Below are positions 12,927 through 20,619 of a stretch of DNA of 23,553 nucleotides, piece by piece. Each line of letters opens with the position of its first letter. Position 1 is the first letter of the stretch. This DNA comes from Verrucomicrobiota bacterium (lineage in GTDB: Bacteria > Verrucomicrobiota > Verrucomicrobiia > Chthoniobacterales > UBA10450). A program made the position numbers and the translations under genes. Where the stretch lies: assembly GCA_003218785.1 (NCBI GenBank), contig QHOM01000054.1, positions 1 through 23,553 on the forward strand. Reading direction: 5' to 3'. Below the pieces are notes generated by a model. The model was given only the letters and a program-made list of their open reading frames with translations, did no database searches and had not been told where the DNA came from.

Positions 12927-15149
12927 ATGACCAGCGAAGCGCCGACTGTCGATCCAGTTGTCACGCCGGAAGTTGTAGCGCGACATGGCCTTACATCGGA
13001 GGAATTCGAACGCATTAAGAAGATCCTCGGACGCGAGCCCAACTTCACCGAACTTGGCATTTTCTCTGTCATGTGGAGCGAGCATTGCTCGTACAAGAAT
13101 TCGAAAAAAGAACTTAAAAAATTTCCAACGACCGGGCCAAACATTCTTGTCAAGGCGGGCGAAGAGAATGCCGGCGTGGTCGACATCGGCGACGGCTGGG
13201 CGATCGCGTTTAAGATGGAGAGCCATAACCACCCAAGCGCGATCGAACCGTTCCAAGGCGCGGCCACCGGAGTTGGTGGAATCATTCGTGACATCTTTAC
13301 GATGGGCGCGCGCCCGGAATTTTGTCTAAACTCGCTCCGTTTCGGGCCAATTACAGAGCAATCAAACATCAAACTCGCCACAGGACGAGTCCGTCCGACT
13401 GGCGGACATCAAACATCAAACATCGCCGCTAACAGACGGCTCTTCAGCGGTGTGGTCTCTGGCATCGCACATTACGGCAATTGTGTCGGTATACCGACGA
13501 TCGGCGGCGAGATTTATTTCGACGAAAGCTTCGATGGCAATCCCCTCGTAAACGTGTTTTGCCTCGGCGTATTGCGCCACGAACAGGTGGCGCGCGGCAC
13601 AGCAAAAGGCGTCGGCAATCCTGTTTTTTACGTCGGCGCCGAGACGGGTCGCGATGGTCTTGCGGGTGCGGCCTTCGCATCGCGTGAATTGACAGAACAA
13701 TCGCGTGAAGATCGCCCGGCCGTGCAGGTAGGCGACCCGTTCAAGGAAAAATTGTTGCTCGAAGCGTGTCTGGAATTGCTCGATCGCGATGCTGTCGCCG
13801 GAATTCAAGATATGGGAGCAGCCGGCCTAACTTGTTCCACCTGCGAGACAGCCAGCCGCGGCGGAAGCGGCATCGAGATCGATCTCGCGAAGGTGCCAAA
13901 GCGCGAACCCGGCATGACACCGTATGAAATTCTCTTGAGCGAATCACAGGAGCGAATGCTGATCATCGCGAAGCGCGGGAAAGAAAATCTTGTCCGTAAA
14001 GTATTCGAGAAATGGGATGTGCCGTGCGCGGAAATCGGTCATGTCACCGACGACGGCATGATGCGAGCGCGCAACAACAGCACCATCGCCGCTGAGATCC
14101 CGGCTAAAGCGCTCGCAGAGGAAGCACCCATTTATTCGCCGGAAGTAAAACCTGTTGTAGCTGCGATCGACGATCGTGGGGGCGCGGATTCAGCAACGAT
14201 CGACAGTCACGAAGCGCTGCGTCAGTTGCTGCGTGAGCCGACAATCGCGTCAAAGAATTGGGTGTACCGACAGTACGACCACACGGTGCGCACTGGGACA
14301 ATCGTAAAGCCGGGTTCAGACGCCGCCGTGTTTTTCGTTCGTTATGCTGACAAAATCCTGGCCGCGACGACGGATTGTAATTCGCTCTTCAATTTTGGCA
14401 ATCCCTATAAGCCGGAAAACTTTTGGCAGCTGCGCGAAGCTGTTGAAGGCATCGCTGAAGCTTGCCGCGCATTTGGCACGCCCGTCGCCGGCGGCAACGT
14501 CTCTTTATATAACGAGAGTCCTGCGGGTACCGTCGATCCGACGCCCACAATCGGAATGGTTGGTTTGATCGAGGATGAAAAGCACATTACTACGCAATGG
14601 TTCAAAGAAGAGAGCGACACGATCATCTTAGTTGGCGAAACCGGGACTGAACTCGGCGGATCGCAGTTTCTAAAAGCCTGCTACGGAAGAAAGATCGGGC
14701 CGCCGCCAAATATTGATCTCGAACACGAAATTAAGATCCAAAATACGGCGCGTGAATTAATCCGTGCAGGTTTGGTGAAAAGCGCGCACGATTGCAGCGA
14801 AGGGGGGCTCGCTGTTGCCCTTACCGAATGCTGTTTCAATCCAGAAAAACTGCTCGGTGCGGAAATCGATTTGAAAACAGGCGAAACGCCTGTCACTGCA
14901 GCGTTGTTCAACGAGTCGCAATCACGTATCGTGATTTCGGTCGATTCGAAAGACGCACAAAAGACGACGGCAATCTTGCAACAGAGCGGCATTCCTTTTC
15001 AACGGCTCGGACAAGTCGAAGGCAATGAACTGCGGATCCGCGTAAACGAGAAAACTTTCCGCTGGCCGATTGCTGATCTCTATGATGGTTGGTTCAACGC
15101 TATCCGCCGCGCCGTTGAAGACGAAACGGAAAGAATTCCAAGCTTGTGA
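12927..15149 (+). CDS. purL: Phosphoribosylformylglycinamidine synthase II (PurL), with an in-frame insertion and an in-frame deletion
   Basis: ATP-dependent fourth step of purine synthesis (FGAR to FGAM), small PurL type that works with PurQ and PurS. 740 aa from ATG 12927; GTG 12921 is an alternative. Recognisable are MWSEHCSYKNSK, ESHNHPSAIEPFQGAATGVG, IPTIGGEIYFD, GIQDMGAAGLTCST, LLSESQERML, and in the second half VAGGNVSLYNES and SAHDCSEGGLAVAL. Two oddities stand out. Residues 145-168 are an extra segment between FGPITE and NRRLFSGVV, encoded by repeat-like DNA. After TTDCNSLF (residue 488) the protein jumps to NFGNPYKPE, skipping about 35 residues of the second AIRS-N domain, including the usual GG-AVAEAARN and PLA-TDN parts. 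Activity as written is doubtful. First gene of purL-purF-purM. Confidence 0.93.
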   Translation: MTSEAPTVDPVVTPEVVARHGLTSEEFERIKKILGREPNFTELGIFSVMWSEHCSYKNSKKELKKFPTTGPNILVKAGEENAGVVDIGDGWAIAFKMESHNHPSAIEPFQGAATGVGGIIRDIFTMGARPEFCLNSLRFGPITEQSNIKLATGRVRPTGGHQTSNIAANRRLFSGVVSGIAHYGNCVGIPTIGGEIYFDESFDGNPLVNVFCLGVLRHEQVARGTAKGVGNPVFYVGAETGRDGLAGAAFASRELTEQSREDRPAVQVGDPFKEKLLLEACLELLDRDAVAGIQDMGAAGLTCSTCETASRGGSGIEIDLAKVPKREPGMTPYEILLSESQERMLIIAKRGKENLVRKVFEKWDVPCAEIGHVTDDGMMRARNNSTIAAEIPAKALAEEAPIYSPEVKPVVAAIDDRGGADSATIDSHEALRQLLREPTIASKNWVYRQYDHTVRTGTIVKPGSDAAVFFVRYADKILAATTDCNSLFNFGNPYKPENFWQLREAVEGIAEACRAFGTPVAGGNVSLYNESPAGTVDPTPTIGMVGLIEDEKHITTQWFKEESDTIILVGETGTELGGSQFLKACYGRKIGPPPNIDLEHEIKIQNTARELIRAGLVKSAHDCSEGGLAVALTECCFNPEKLLGAEIDLKTGETPVTAALFNESQSRIVISVDSKDAQKTTAILQQSGIPFQRLGQVEGNELRIRVNEKTFRWPIADLYDGWFNAIRRAVEDETERIPSL
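13359..13430 (+). repeat. Repeat-like insertion inside purL
   Basis: About 72 bp in frame. Two ATCAAAC heptamers (13361-13374) and two more (13408-13421) flank a core of about 33 bp. The core can fold: on the minus strand CTCGTC and GGCGAG pair around CTGT. The coding wording differs from the surrounding purL codons, and PurL relatives lack the segment. Confidence 0.6.
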
Positions 15150-15208
15150 ACGCGTCCCTGGAACACGAGATTGAACACCTGCGTTATTTGGTAGACTATC
15201 TGGTGTGA
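15146..15208 (+). CDS. Possible 20-codon micro-ORF coupling purL to purF
   Basis: GTG at 15146 overlaps the purL TGA (15147-15149), and the TGA at 15206-15208 overlaps the purF GTG start (15205-15207). The peptide would be MNASLEHEIEHLRYLVDYLV, an amphipathic helix. The chain of stop-start overlaps would let ribosomes re-initiate from purL to purF, which has no visible Shine-Dalgarno. It could also be a chance open frame in a 55-bp gap; only conservation would decide. Confidence 0.3.
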   Translation: MNASLEHEIEHLRYLVDYLV

Positions 15209-16707
15209 TCTTCCCCCGCCAAAACAGCGATATCGATCAGGCGCCGGACTCGGCGGCGATTCCACAACACGAGTGCGGCCTTTTCGGTGTATTCGGTCAT
15301 TCGAATGCAGCGGCGCTGACTTACTACGGTCTGTTTGCGCTGCAGCATCGCGGCCAGGAGAGCGCAGGCATCGTGACGAGCAATGGCCCGGGCACGACCT
15401 TTTTGATGCACAAAGATATGGGACTCGTCTCCCAAGTCTTTGGCCAGGAAGAACTGGCGAAGCTTAAGGGCACGCGCGCGCTCGGACATACGCGCTACTC
15501 CACGACCGGCACGAGCACGATCAAGAACGCGCAACCGTTTGTGGTGGACTGCGTGCGCGGCCAAATGGCGATCGCGCATAACGGCAATTTGATTAATGCC
15601 GACTTTTTGCGAGACGAGCTCGAACGGAACGGCTCCATCTTCCAAACGACCGCTGATAGCGAAATCATTTTGCATCTGCTCGCGCAGCCTTCAGAGAATG
15701 GTGGCAATGTGCTGGCCGCTTTACGCAGGATCAAAGGCGCTTTTTCACTCCTGATCATGAGCGAACGCGAGCTCATCGCGGTACGGGATCCCTTTGGTTG
15801 GCGGCCGCTTGCGCTCGGCAAACTCGACGGCGCGTACGTAGTTGCCTCCGAAACCTGCGCCTTTGATCTCATTCACGCGGAGTTTATTCGCGAAATTGAA
15901 CCGGGCGAAGTGCTGATCATCGACGAAAACGGATTGCGTTCGGAACGTCCATTCCCGGACGAGCGGCCGGCGTTCTGCATGTTTGAATACGTTTACTTTG
16001 CGCGCCCAGATAGCATGATCGGCGGCGTGAATGTGGGAAAGGTGCGCATAGAAATGGGACGCGAACTGGCAAGAAAATTTCCGGTCGAAGCAGACATTGT
16101 CGTGCCGGTACCCGACTCGGGAAACTATGCCGCCCTCGGTTTCGCCCAGGAACTCAATATTCCGTACGCGCACGCATTTGTTCGCAATCACTACATTGGC
16201 CGCACGTTTTTGCAGCCGAGCCAGCTCATTCGCGATTTCGATGTTCGAGTAAAGTTGAATTTGATCAAGGAAATGGTCGCGGGAAAACGCGTCGTGGTTG
16301 TTGACGATTCAATCGTGCGCGGCACGACTGCGCGGGCGCGCGTGGTGAACTTGCGCGAGGCTGGCGCCAAGGAAGTGCACATGCGGGTCAGCTGCCCGCC
16401 ACACCGGTTCGCCTGCCATTACGGCATTGATTTTCCTGATCCGGAAAAATTGATCGCCAATCAGATGTCGATGGAAGACATCTGCAAATACCTCGGCGTT
16501 GATAGCCTTGGGTACCTGGATGTCGAGGGAATGGTACGCGCCACTGGCAAACCGCTGAATGAATTTTGCCTTGCTTGCTTCACTGGCGATTATCCCCTGC
16601 CGGTCGATCCGGCGCTCGACAAGTTCATCATGGAAAGGCGCGAAGCGCGCGCAAGGGCGCTCGCCGATCAGGAAGCGCATCCGACTCTGTTCGCGGATCT
16701 GAAATAA
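15205..16707 (+). CDS. purF: Amidophosphoribosyltransferase (PurF), propeptide and Fe-S type
   Basis: First committed step of purine synthesis: PRPP + glutamine to phosphoribosylamine. 500 aa. A 23-residue propeptide precedes Cys24 (HECGLFGVFG), the N-terminal nucleophile after autoprocessing. The glutaminase half shows LQHRGQESAGI, GHTRYSTTG, AHNGNL and DPFGWRPL. The PRT half has the PRPP loop VVVVDDSIVRGTT at 363-375. Cys258, Cys404, Cys455 and Cys458 (CLACF) correspond to the four [4Fe-4S] ligands of Bacillus-type PurF, so oxygen-sensitive turnover is likely. GTG 15205 is the only plausible start upstream of the Cys and has no Shine-Dalgarno; see the micro-ORF at 15146. 55 bp after purL and 163 bp before purM. 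No gap seen in the protein. Confidence 0.95.
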   Translation: MIFPRQNSDIDQAPDSAAIPQHECGLFGVFGHSNAAALTYYGLFALQHRGQESAGIVTSNGPGTTFLMHKDMGLVSQVFGQEELAKLKGTRALGHTRYSTTGTSTIKNAQPFVVDCVRGQMAIAHNGNLINADFLRDELERNGSIFQTTADSEIILHLLAQPSENGGNVLAALRRIKGAFSLLIMSERELIAVRDPFGWRPLALGKLDGAYVVASETCAFDLIHAEFIREIEPGEVLIIDENGLRSERPFPDERPAFCMFEYVYFARPDSMIGGVNVGKVRIEMGRELARKFPVEADIVVPVPDSGNYAALGFAQELNIPYAHAFVRNHYIGRTFLQPSQLIRDFDVRVKLNLIKEMVAGKRVVVVDDSIVRGTTARARVVNLREAGAKEVHMRVSCPPHRFACHYGIDFPDPEKLIANQMSMEDICKYLGVDSLGYLDVEGMVRATGKPLNEFCLACFTGDYPLPVDPALDKFIMERREARARALADQEAHPTLFADLK

Positions 16708-16736
16708 TGAAAATGACGACGCTTGAATGTCAAAGG

Positions 16737-16829
16737 AATGACGAAGCCTGAGCCGCATCGCCCTAATTGATCAATTCGTTACTCGCATTTTGGATTTGTT
16801 TCGTCATTAGTCATTCGGATTTCGTCATT
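16737..16829. repeat. Inverted ATGACGAA/TTCGTCAT word repeats between purF and purM
   Basis: AATGACGAA (16737-16745) is inverted-repeated as TTCGTCATT at 16800-16808 and 16821-16829, with further GTCATT and ATGACGA words around. The rest of the 163-bp gap has no gene. The region resembles degenerate dispersed repeat DNA and not a purine riboswitch: no conserved switch core was seen. Confidence 0.5.
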
Positions 16830-16870
16830 TCGCCCGCAGGCTCCTCGGGAAGCAATCTGCAAAACGTCTC

Positions 16871-17902
16871 GTGAACTCTGTGCACGGAAAGAGAAAAGCT
16901 TACGCGTCTGCGGGCGTGGATGTTGATCTTGGCAACCGGCTCAAAAGCCACATCCAGTCGCTCGCGAAGCAAACTCACGGGCCATGCGTGCTCGGGAGGA
17001 TCGGCGGATTCGGTGGATTATTTCGAGCAAAGTTTTCCGGAATCCGCGAGCCAGTTCTTGTTGCAAGCATCGACGGCGTCGGGACAAAATTGAAAATTGC
17101 GTTTGCGATGAACAAACACGACACCGTAGGCGCCGATCTTGTGAACCACTGCGTAAACGACATTGCGGTCCTCGGGGCGCGACCACTTTTCTTTCTCGAT
17201 TACATAGGTTACGAGAAACTTCAGCCGCGCGCTTTTGGTCAGTTACTGCGCGGATTTTCACGCGCGTGCCGGTCTGCTGGATGCGCGCTGATCGGCGGAG
17301 AAACGGCGCAACTGCCGGGAATGTATCGCACAGGCGAATACGATCTCGCTGGTTGTATCGTCGGAGCGGTCGATCGTGCCAAGATCATCGATGGCCGCAA
17401 AATAAAACCGGGCGACATTGTTCTCGGCCTCGCTTCGAACGGTTTGCATACAAACGGTTATTCGCTGGCCCGAAACATCTTGTTCAAGAAGATGCGGCTC
17501 AACGTCCGTTCGCGTTTTTCGGGATCGGCAAGCACCGTCGGCGAAGAGTTGCTGCGAGTGCATAAGAATTATCAGCCGCTCCTCAGAAAAGCTCCAAGTG
17601 GCATGATCAAAGGTCTCGCACACATTACCGGCGGCGGCTTAATCGATAATTTGCCGCGCATTTTACCCAAGAATTGCGACGCGGTGATCGAGACGGAAAG
17701 CTGGCGCGTGCCGCGCATCTTTAAAATCTTGCAGGAAAATGGGAATGTGGATGCCGCTGAGATGTACCAGGTCTTCAACATGGGTATTGGCATGGTGGCG
17801 GTTGTTTCCGAGCGCGACGCACAGCGTGGGGTATCGATACTGCGCGCGAAACAAATTGGGCGGATCGAGCGCGGAACGGGCAAAACGCGCTTGAAATTGT
17901 AG
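16871..17902 (+). CDS. purM: Phosphoribosylformylglycinamidine cyclo-ligase (PurM)
   Basis: Fifth step of purine synthesis (FGAM to AIR), using ATP. 343 aa, normal length. AYASAGVDVDLGN, the glycine loop RIGGFGGLF (about 43-51), SIDGVGTKLKIAF, the helix motif VGADLVNHCVNDIAVLGARP, GGETAQLPGMY, NGLHTNGYSL and HITGGGLIDNLPR are all present. The AIRS-N helix that is missing from PurL's second half is intact here, a useful comparison. The start is GTG 16871; GTG 16880 in the same frame is also possible. The intergenic repeat upstream may loosen coupling to purF. The C-terminus is slightly short but ends after the last conserved strand (IGRIERG). Confidence 0.95.
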   Translation: MNSVHGKRKAYASAGVDVDLGNRLKSHIQSLAKQTHGPCVLGRIGGFGGLFRAKFSGIREPVLVASIDGVGTKLKIAFAMNKHDTVGADLVNHCVNDIAVLGARPLFFLDYIGYEKLQPRAFGQLLRGFSRACRSAGCALIGGETAQLPGMYRTGEYDLAGCIVGAVDRAKIIDGRKIKPGDIVLGLASNGLHTNGYSLARNILFKKMRLNVRSRFSGSASTVGEELLRVHKNYQPLLRKAPSGMIKGLAHITGGGLIDNLPRILPKNCDAVIETESWRVPRIFKILQENGNVDAAEMYQVFNMGIGMVAVVSERDAQRGVSILRAKQIGRIERGTGKTRLKL

Positions 17903-17957
17903 GGCGTCCGCAGCCCGAAAGGAGAGCGAGCGGCGCGAGCGAATCAAACGCCCCTAT
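17900..17957. repeat. Imperfect inverted repeat between convergent purM and the glycosyltransferase gene
   Basis: TAGGGCGT (17900-17907, starting at the purM stop) is inverted at 17949-17957 as ACGCCCCTA with one extra C. The loop of about 41 bases is rich in GCGAGCG words. AATTTTCT follows on the plus strand, so it could act as a weak terminator, but the loop is long; a dispersed palindromic repeat is as likely. Confidence 0.35.
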
Positions 17958-17963
17958 AATTTT

Positions 17964-20486
17964 CTAAGGCAAATGCGACGAACCGGACCCTACTGCATTG
18001 GCCGCGATCCGATCCTCCGGTGTCGGTGCGATTCTGGCATTCTTATGTGGAAGCAGGACCGGCTGCAGACCCGCGCGCTGCGCCGCAAGATCGACAAGCT
18101 CCGCGACTCGTGACTTGAGCAGACGCGCTCGCGTCCCTAGAAAGACAACAAAGAGCAAATACGGAATAATACCCCAAAGATCGGCGTGAGAAATATTAAG
18201 CTGCCGATATATCAACAAGCTTAACGCAATGAGATTGAAGATGATGGTCGTAGTAACCAGTCGATCACGAAGGCGAACACGCGTTAGGCACTTCCCGCCG
18301 CCGTGATATTCGGTGACGGTCTGGAGCGCGATACTCCACCAGAAATTTCCGTAAATTTGAATGTCCCATTCATTCCACCCGGTATCTGTGGAATAGCGCC
18401 AGCCTTCTTCATCCAACAACTGGAAAATGGCGCCAAGCAAATAATGACGATCTCTGCCTTCTTCGCTCCAGAAGACGCGGCGACTCAGATTCCGCCCAAA
18501 ATACGTGCGCTCTGGCAAATGTTCGTGTGCGCGAATCACACTTCCCGGCGTACGTTTGAAATGCAACCACGTGAAATAGCGCGACCAGCCTCGCACCAGT
18601 GGCTGGGCGAAAGCCAGGAGCATCACCAGCAGCCGTGCGTGCATCGTATCGAATTTCGGTTCGATGGAAGCCCGCACCATATATGAAAGCGCTACGCACA
18701 GCGTGCCACCGAGCATGAGGTAGGGAACGATCCGTAGTGCCGGCAGAAAAATTCCGAGACCGAACAGAAAGATCGTCAGCGCGAACCATTCGATACTGCT
18801 GAGATACGTGGCAACTTCCGATTGCGGCGTAGGATAAATTGATTGGAAAAATCCTTCTCCGAAAGTTCCGTGATAGATTGCCGGCCGGTTAATGAACCAG
18901 CTGAAGCGCGGTGTCCCGTAGATTTGACCGCGCCATTTCGCCGTGCCGGTTGGACCAAAAAAGATCAAATGTTTAAAGCGAAGCAGCGATTCCGCTTCGC
19001 CGTAACCATCTTGCTGTTTTAGAAAGGCCCGCAAGGTAAAACGTCGATAATGCCAGACGATTGCCGGCGGACTGAAAGCAAACTCGGCATCGAAACCGCC
19101 GACGCTTTCAAAAGCCCATCGATAAAAGGCCATGTTACAGCCTGGAATATGCTCTGCGACTGTATCGGTAAGCAGGACATGGCTGGGGCCACCGGGCGCT
19201 GCCGCGACGCAGGCTTGAACCCAATTTTGCGCTGGTGGCGTCACGTTCGGTCCGCCCACGCCCGCATAATCGCCGCTTATCAGCGTACCGATCAGGTAAT
19301 AGAGCCAATCGACATCGGCCATGCAGTCGGAATCGGTGTAAGCCAACACTTCGCCCCTCGCAGCTGCAGCGCCTGTGTTGCGAGCGTGGCTCAATCCATG
19401 ATTGCTTTGATGGATGTAGCGCACCTGCGGGAACTGCGTGGCAGTGTAAGCTGTGTCGTCAGTCGAGCCGTCGTCGACCAGGATCACTTCGTAGTCGGGA
19501 TAGGTGAGTTTGCTCAACGAATCGAGACAAGCTGCAAGAGTTCGGCCGCCGTTGTATGAACAAACAATTACCGAGACGAACGGCGCGCGCGGCAAGGCCG
19601 GGCGCAATACGGAACTGTCGTGGCCAAGTTTTTCTTGAAGAGCGTAGAACGCCTTCTTCGGCTCCCGCTCACGAGTCACAATCCCAAATGCCCAGTCTGT
19701 AATTTCTTGCCCACCAGTGAACCAGTCATCAGTCCAAGTAAAAAAAATTGTCCCGGCGAGACCGCACCTGACCACGCTATCGATGTGCCAACTGAGCATT
19801 TCAGCCTGCTCCTCCTGCGAATGCCGGATCGTGTCCATGCCGAATTCCCCAAGGATAAGCGGGCGCTCGTCAGTCAGATTCTGCAGCCGCAATAGGTAGC
19901 GCTCTAAGTCATGCTGATTGTGCAAATAAACGTTAAAACAGCAAAAATCGACATTCTGTGGCAGCAGATATTCCGTTGGTGGATAAGTGGCATAAGAAAA
20001 CAGCACATCGGGATCAATCGTCCGTCCGATCCGAATCAAATCCTCGACAAATTCCGTGACACGATGCGCGCCTAGCCAACGCACCATTGTGCTCGAGATT
20101 TCGTTGCCCACGAGATAACCAAAGATTGCCGGATGCCCGGCCTGTGCACTTACCGCAACGCGGACCGCTTCGGCAATTTGTTTGCGGATGGATCGTTCGC
20201 GCAGAAATTCTATGTGTTTTGCCCAGGGAAGAGTCACAAGGACGCGTATTCCGGCAACAGCACAACGATCAAGAAACCAGCGCGGCGGCGCATGGTAAAT
20301 CCGCACAACATTGAGACCAACCTTGCGCATGAGCGCAAGATCGACGTCCACCTGCTCAGGTCGTCCGAGGTAATTTTCTTCGGCGTCCGGCTTGAAGGGT
20401 CCATACGTGACTCCCTTCATAAAAAACTTTCGGTCACCCTCAAAAAAGAATTTCGCGACTGGGCGAACTCGCGAGTTTGCGCTCAC
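17964..20486 (-). CDS. Membrane glycoside hydrolase-like / GT2 glycosyltransferase fusion, with a gap in the GT2 domain
   Basis: 840 aa. Residues 10-290 are a TIM-barrel glycosidase (GH2/GH5-like): VGNEI puts the acid/base at Glu129 and LGEFGMDT the nucleophile at Glu214. Residues 303-480 are a GT-A family 2 domain: VSVIVCSYNGG, ILVDDGS (Asp338, Asp339) and AYTDSDCMAD (385-387 metal motif). Usually a segment with GDDVD and a W-R motif follows GGFD, but here GGFDAEF (to residue 469) joins AFSPPAIVWHYRR directly, about 20 residues short. After that come two hydrophobic segments (about 580-625), a soluble stretch, and two more helices near 755-800. It probably makes or edits a surface polysaccharide. 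The GTG 20486 start lacks a clear Shine-Dalgarno. Convergent with purM. Confidence 0.8.
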   Translation of the reverse strand: MSANSRVRPVAKFFFEGDRKFFMKGVTYGPFKPDAEENYLGRPEQVDVDLALMRKVGLNVVRIYHAPPRWFLDRCAVAGIRVLVTLPWAKHIEFLRERSIRKQIAEAVRVAVSAQAGHPAIFGYLVGNEISSTMVRWLGAHRVTEFVEDLIRIGRTIDPDVLFSYATYPPTEYLLPQNVDFCCFNVYLHNQHDLERYLLRLQNLTDERPLILGEFGMDTIRHSQEEQAEMLSWHIDSVVRCGLAGTIFFTWTDDWFTGGQEITDWAFGIVTREREPKKAFYALQEKLGHDSSVLRPALPRAPFVSVIVCSYNGGRTLAACLDSLSKLTYPDYEVILVDDGSTDDTAYTATQFPQVRYIHQSNHGLSHARNTGAAAARGEVLAYTDSDCMADVDWLYYLIGTLISGDYAGVGGPNVTPPAQNWVQACVAAAPGGPSHVLLTDTVAEHIPGCNMAFYRWAFESVGGFDAEFAFSPPAIVWHYRRFTLRAFLKQQDGYGEAESLLRFKHLIFFGPTGTAKWRGQIYGTPRFSWFINRPAIYHGTFGEGFFQSIYPTPQSEVATYLSSIEWFALTIFLFGLGIFLPALRIVPYLMLGGTLCVALSYMVRASIEPKFDTMHARLLVMLLAFAQPLVRGWSRYFTWLHFKRTPGSVIRAHEHLPERTYFGRNLSRRVFWSEEGRDRHYLLGAIFQLLDEEGWRYSTDTGWNEWDIQIYGNFWWSIALQTVTEYHGGGKCLTRVRLRDRLVTTTIIFNLIALSLLIYRQLNISHADLWGIIPYLLFVVFLGTRARLLKSRVAELVDLAAQRAGLQPVLLPHKNARIAPTPEDRIAANAVGSGSSHLP

Positions 20487-20533
20487 AGCGGCAACTCCCT
20501 AGTCCAACCGCCGCACCGGCGCAAAGATTTTAA

Positions 20534-20619
20534 CTGTAGACTGTACCCACGGCCCTGTGGGCCGTCGTCCTCGGCCGTGTTCTCTCTAAACGCGCCACAG
20601 GCGTGCGGCTACACTACAG
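20534..20619. repeat. Hairpin-rich element bounded by CTGTAG/CTACAG, overlapping the hemL stop
   Basis: CTGTAG (20534-20539) and CTACAG (20614-20619) are inverted ends; adjoining TGTA/TACA words extend the match. Inside are a perfect 7-bp hairpin ACGGCCC-TGT-GGGCCGT (20549-20565) and a 6-bp one around ACA (20591-20605). The last two hemL codons (Leu, TAG) lie inside one end. It looks like a REP/MITE-like element; no T-run marks it as a terminator. Confidence 0.5.

Noticed and set aside
14373..14405. Intein or intron as the cause of the purL anomaly
   Set aside because: Sequence is missing here, not added; the added segment at 13359-13430 has no splicing motifs and is far too short.
16708..16870. 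Purine-type riboswitch before purM
   Set aside because: No conserved aptamer core; the gap is made of repeated GTCATT/ATGACG words.
19050..19559. Plus-strand 169-codon frame across the GT2 gene
   Set aside because: It is antisense to recognisable GT2 motifs, with no domain or start signal of its own.
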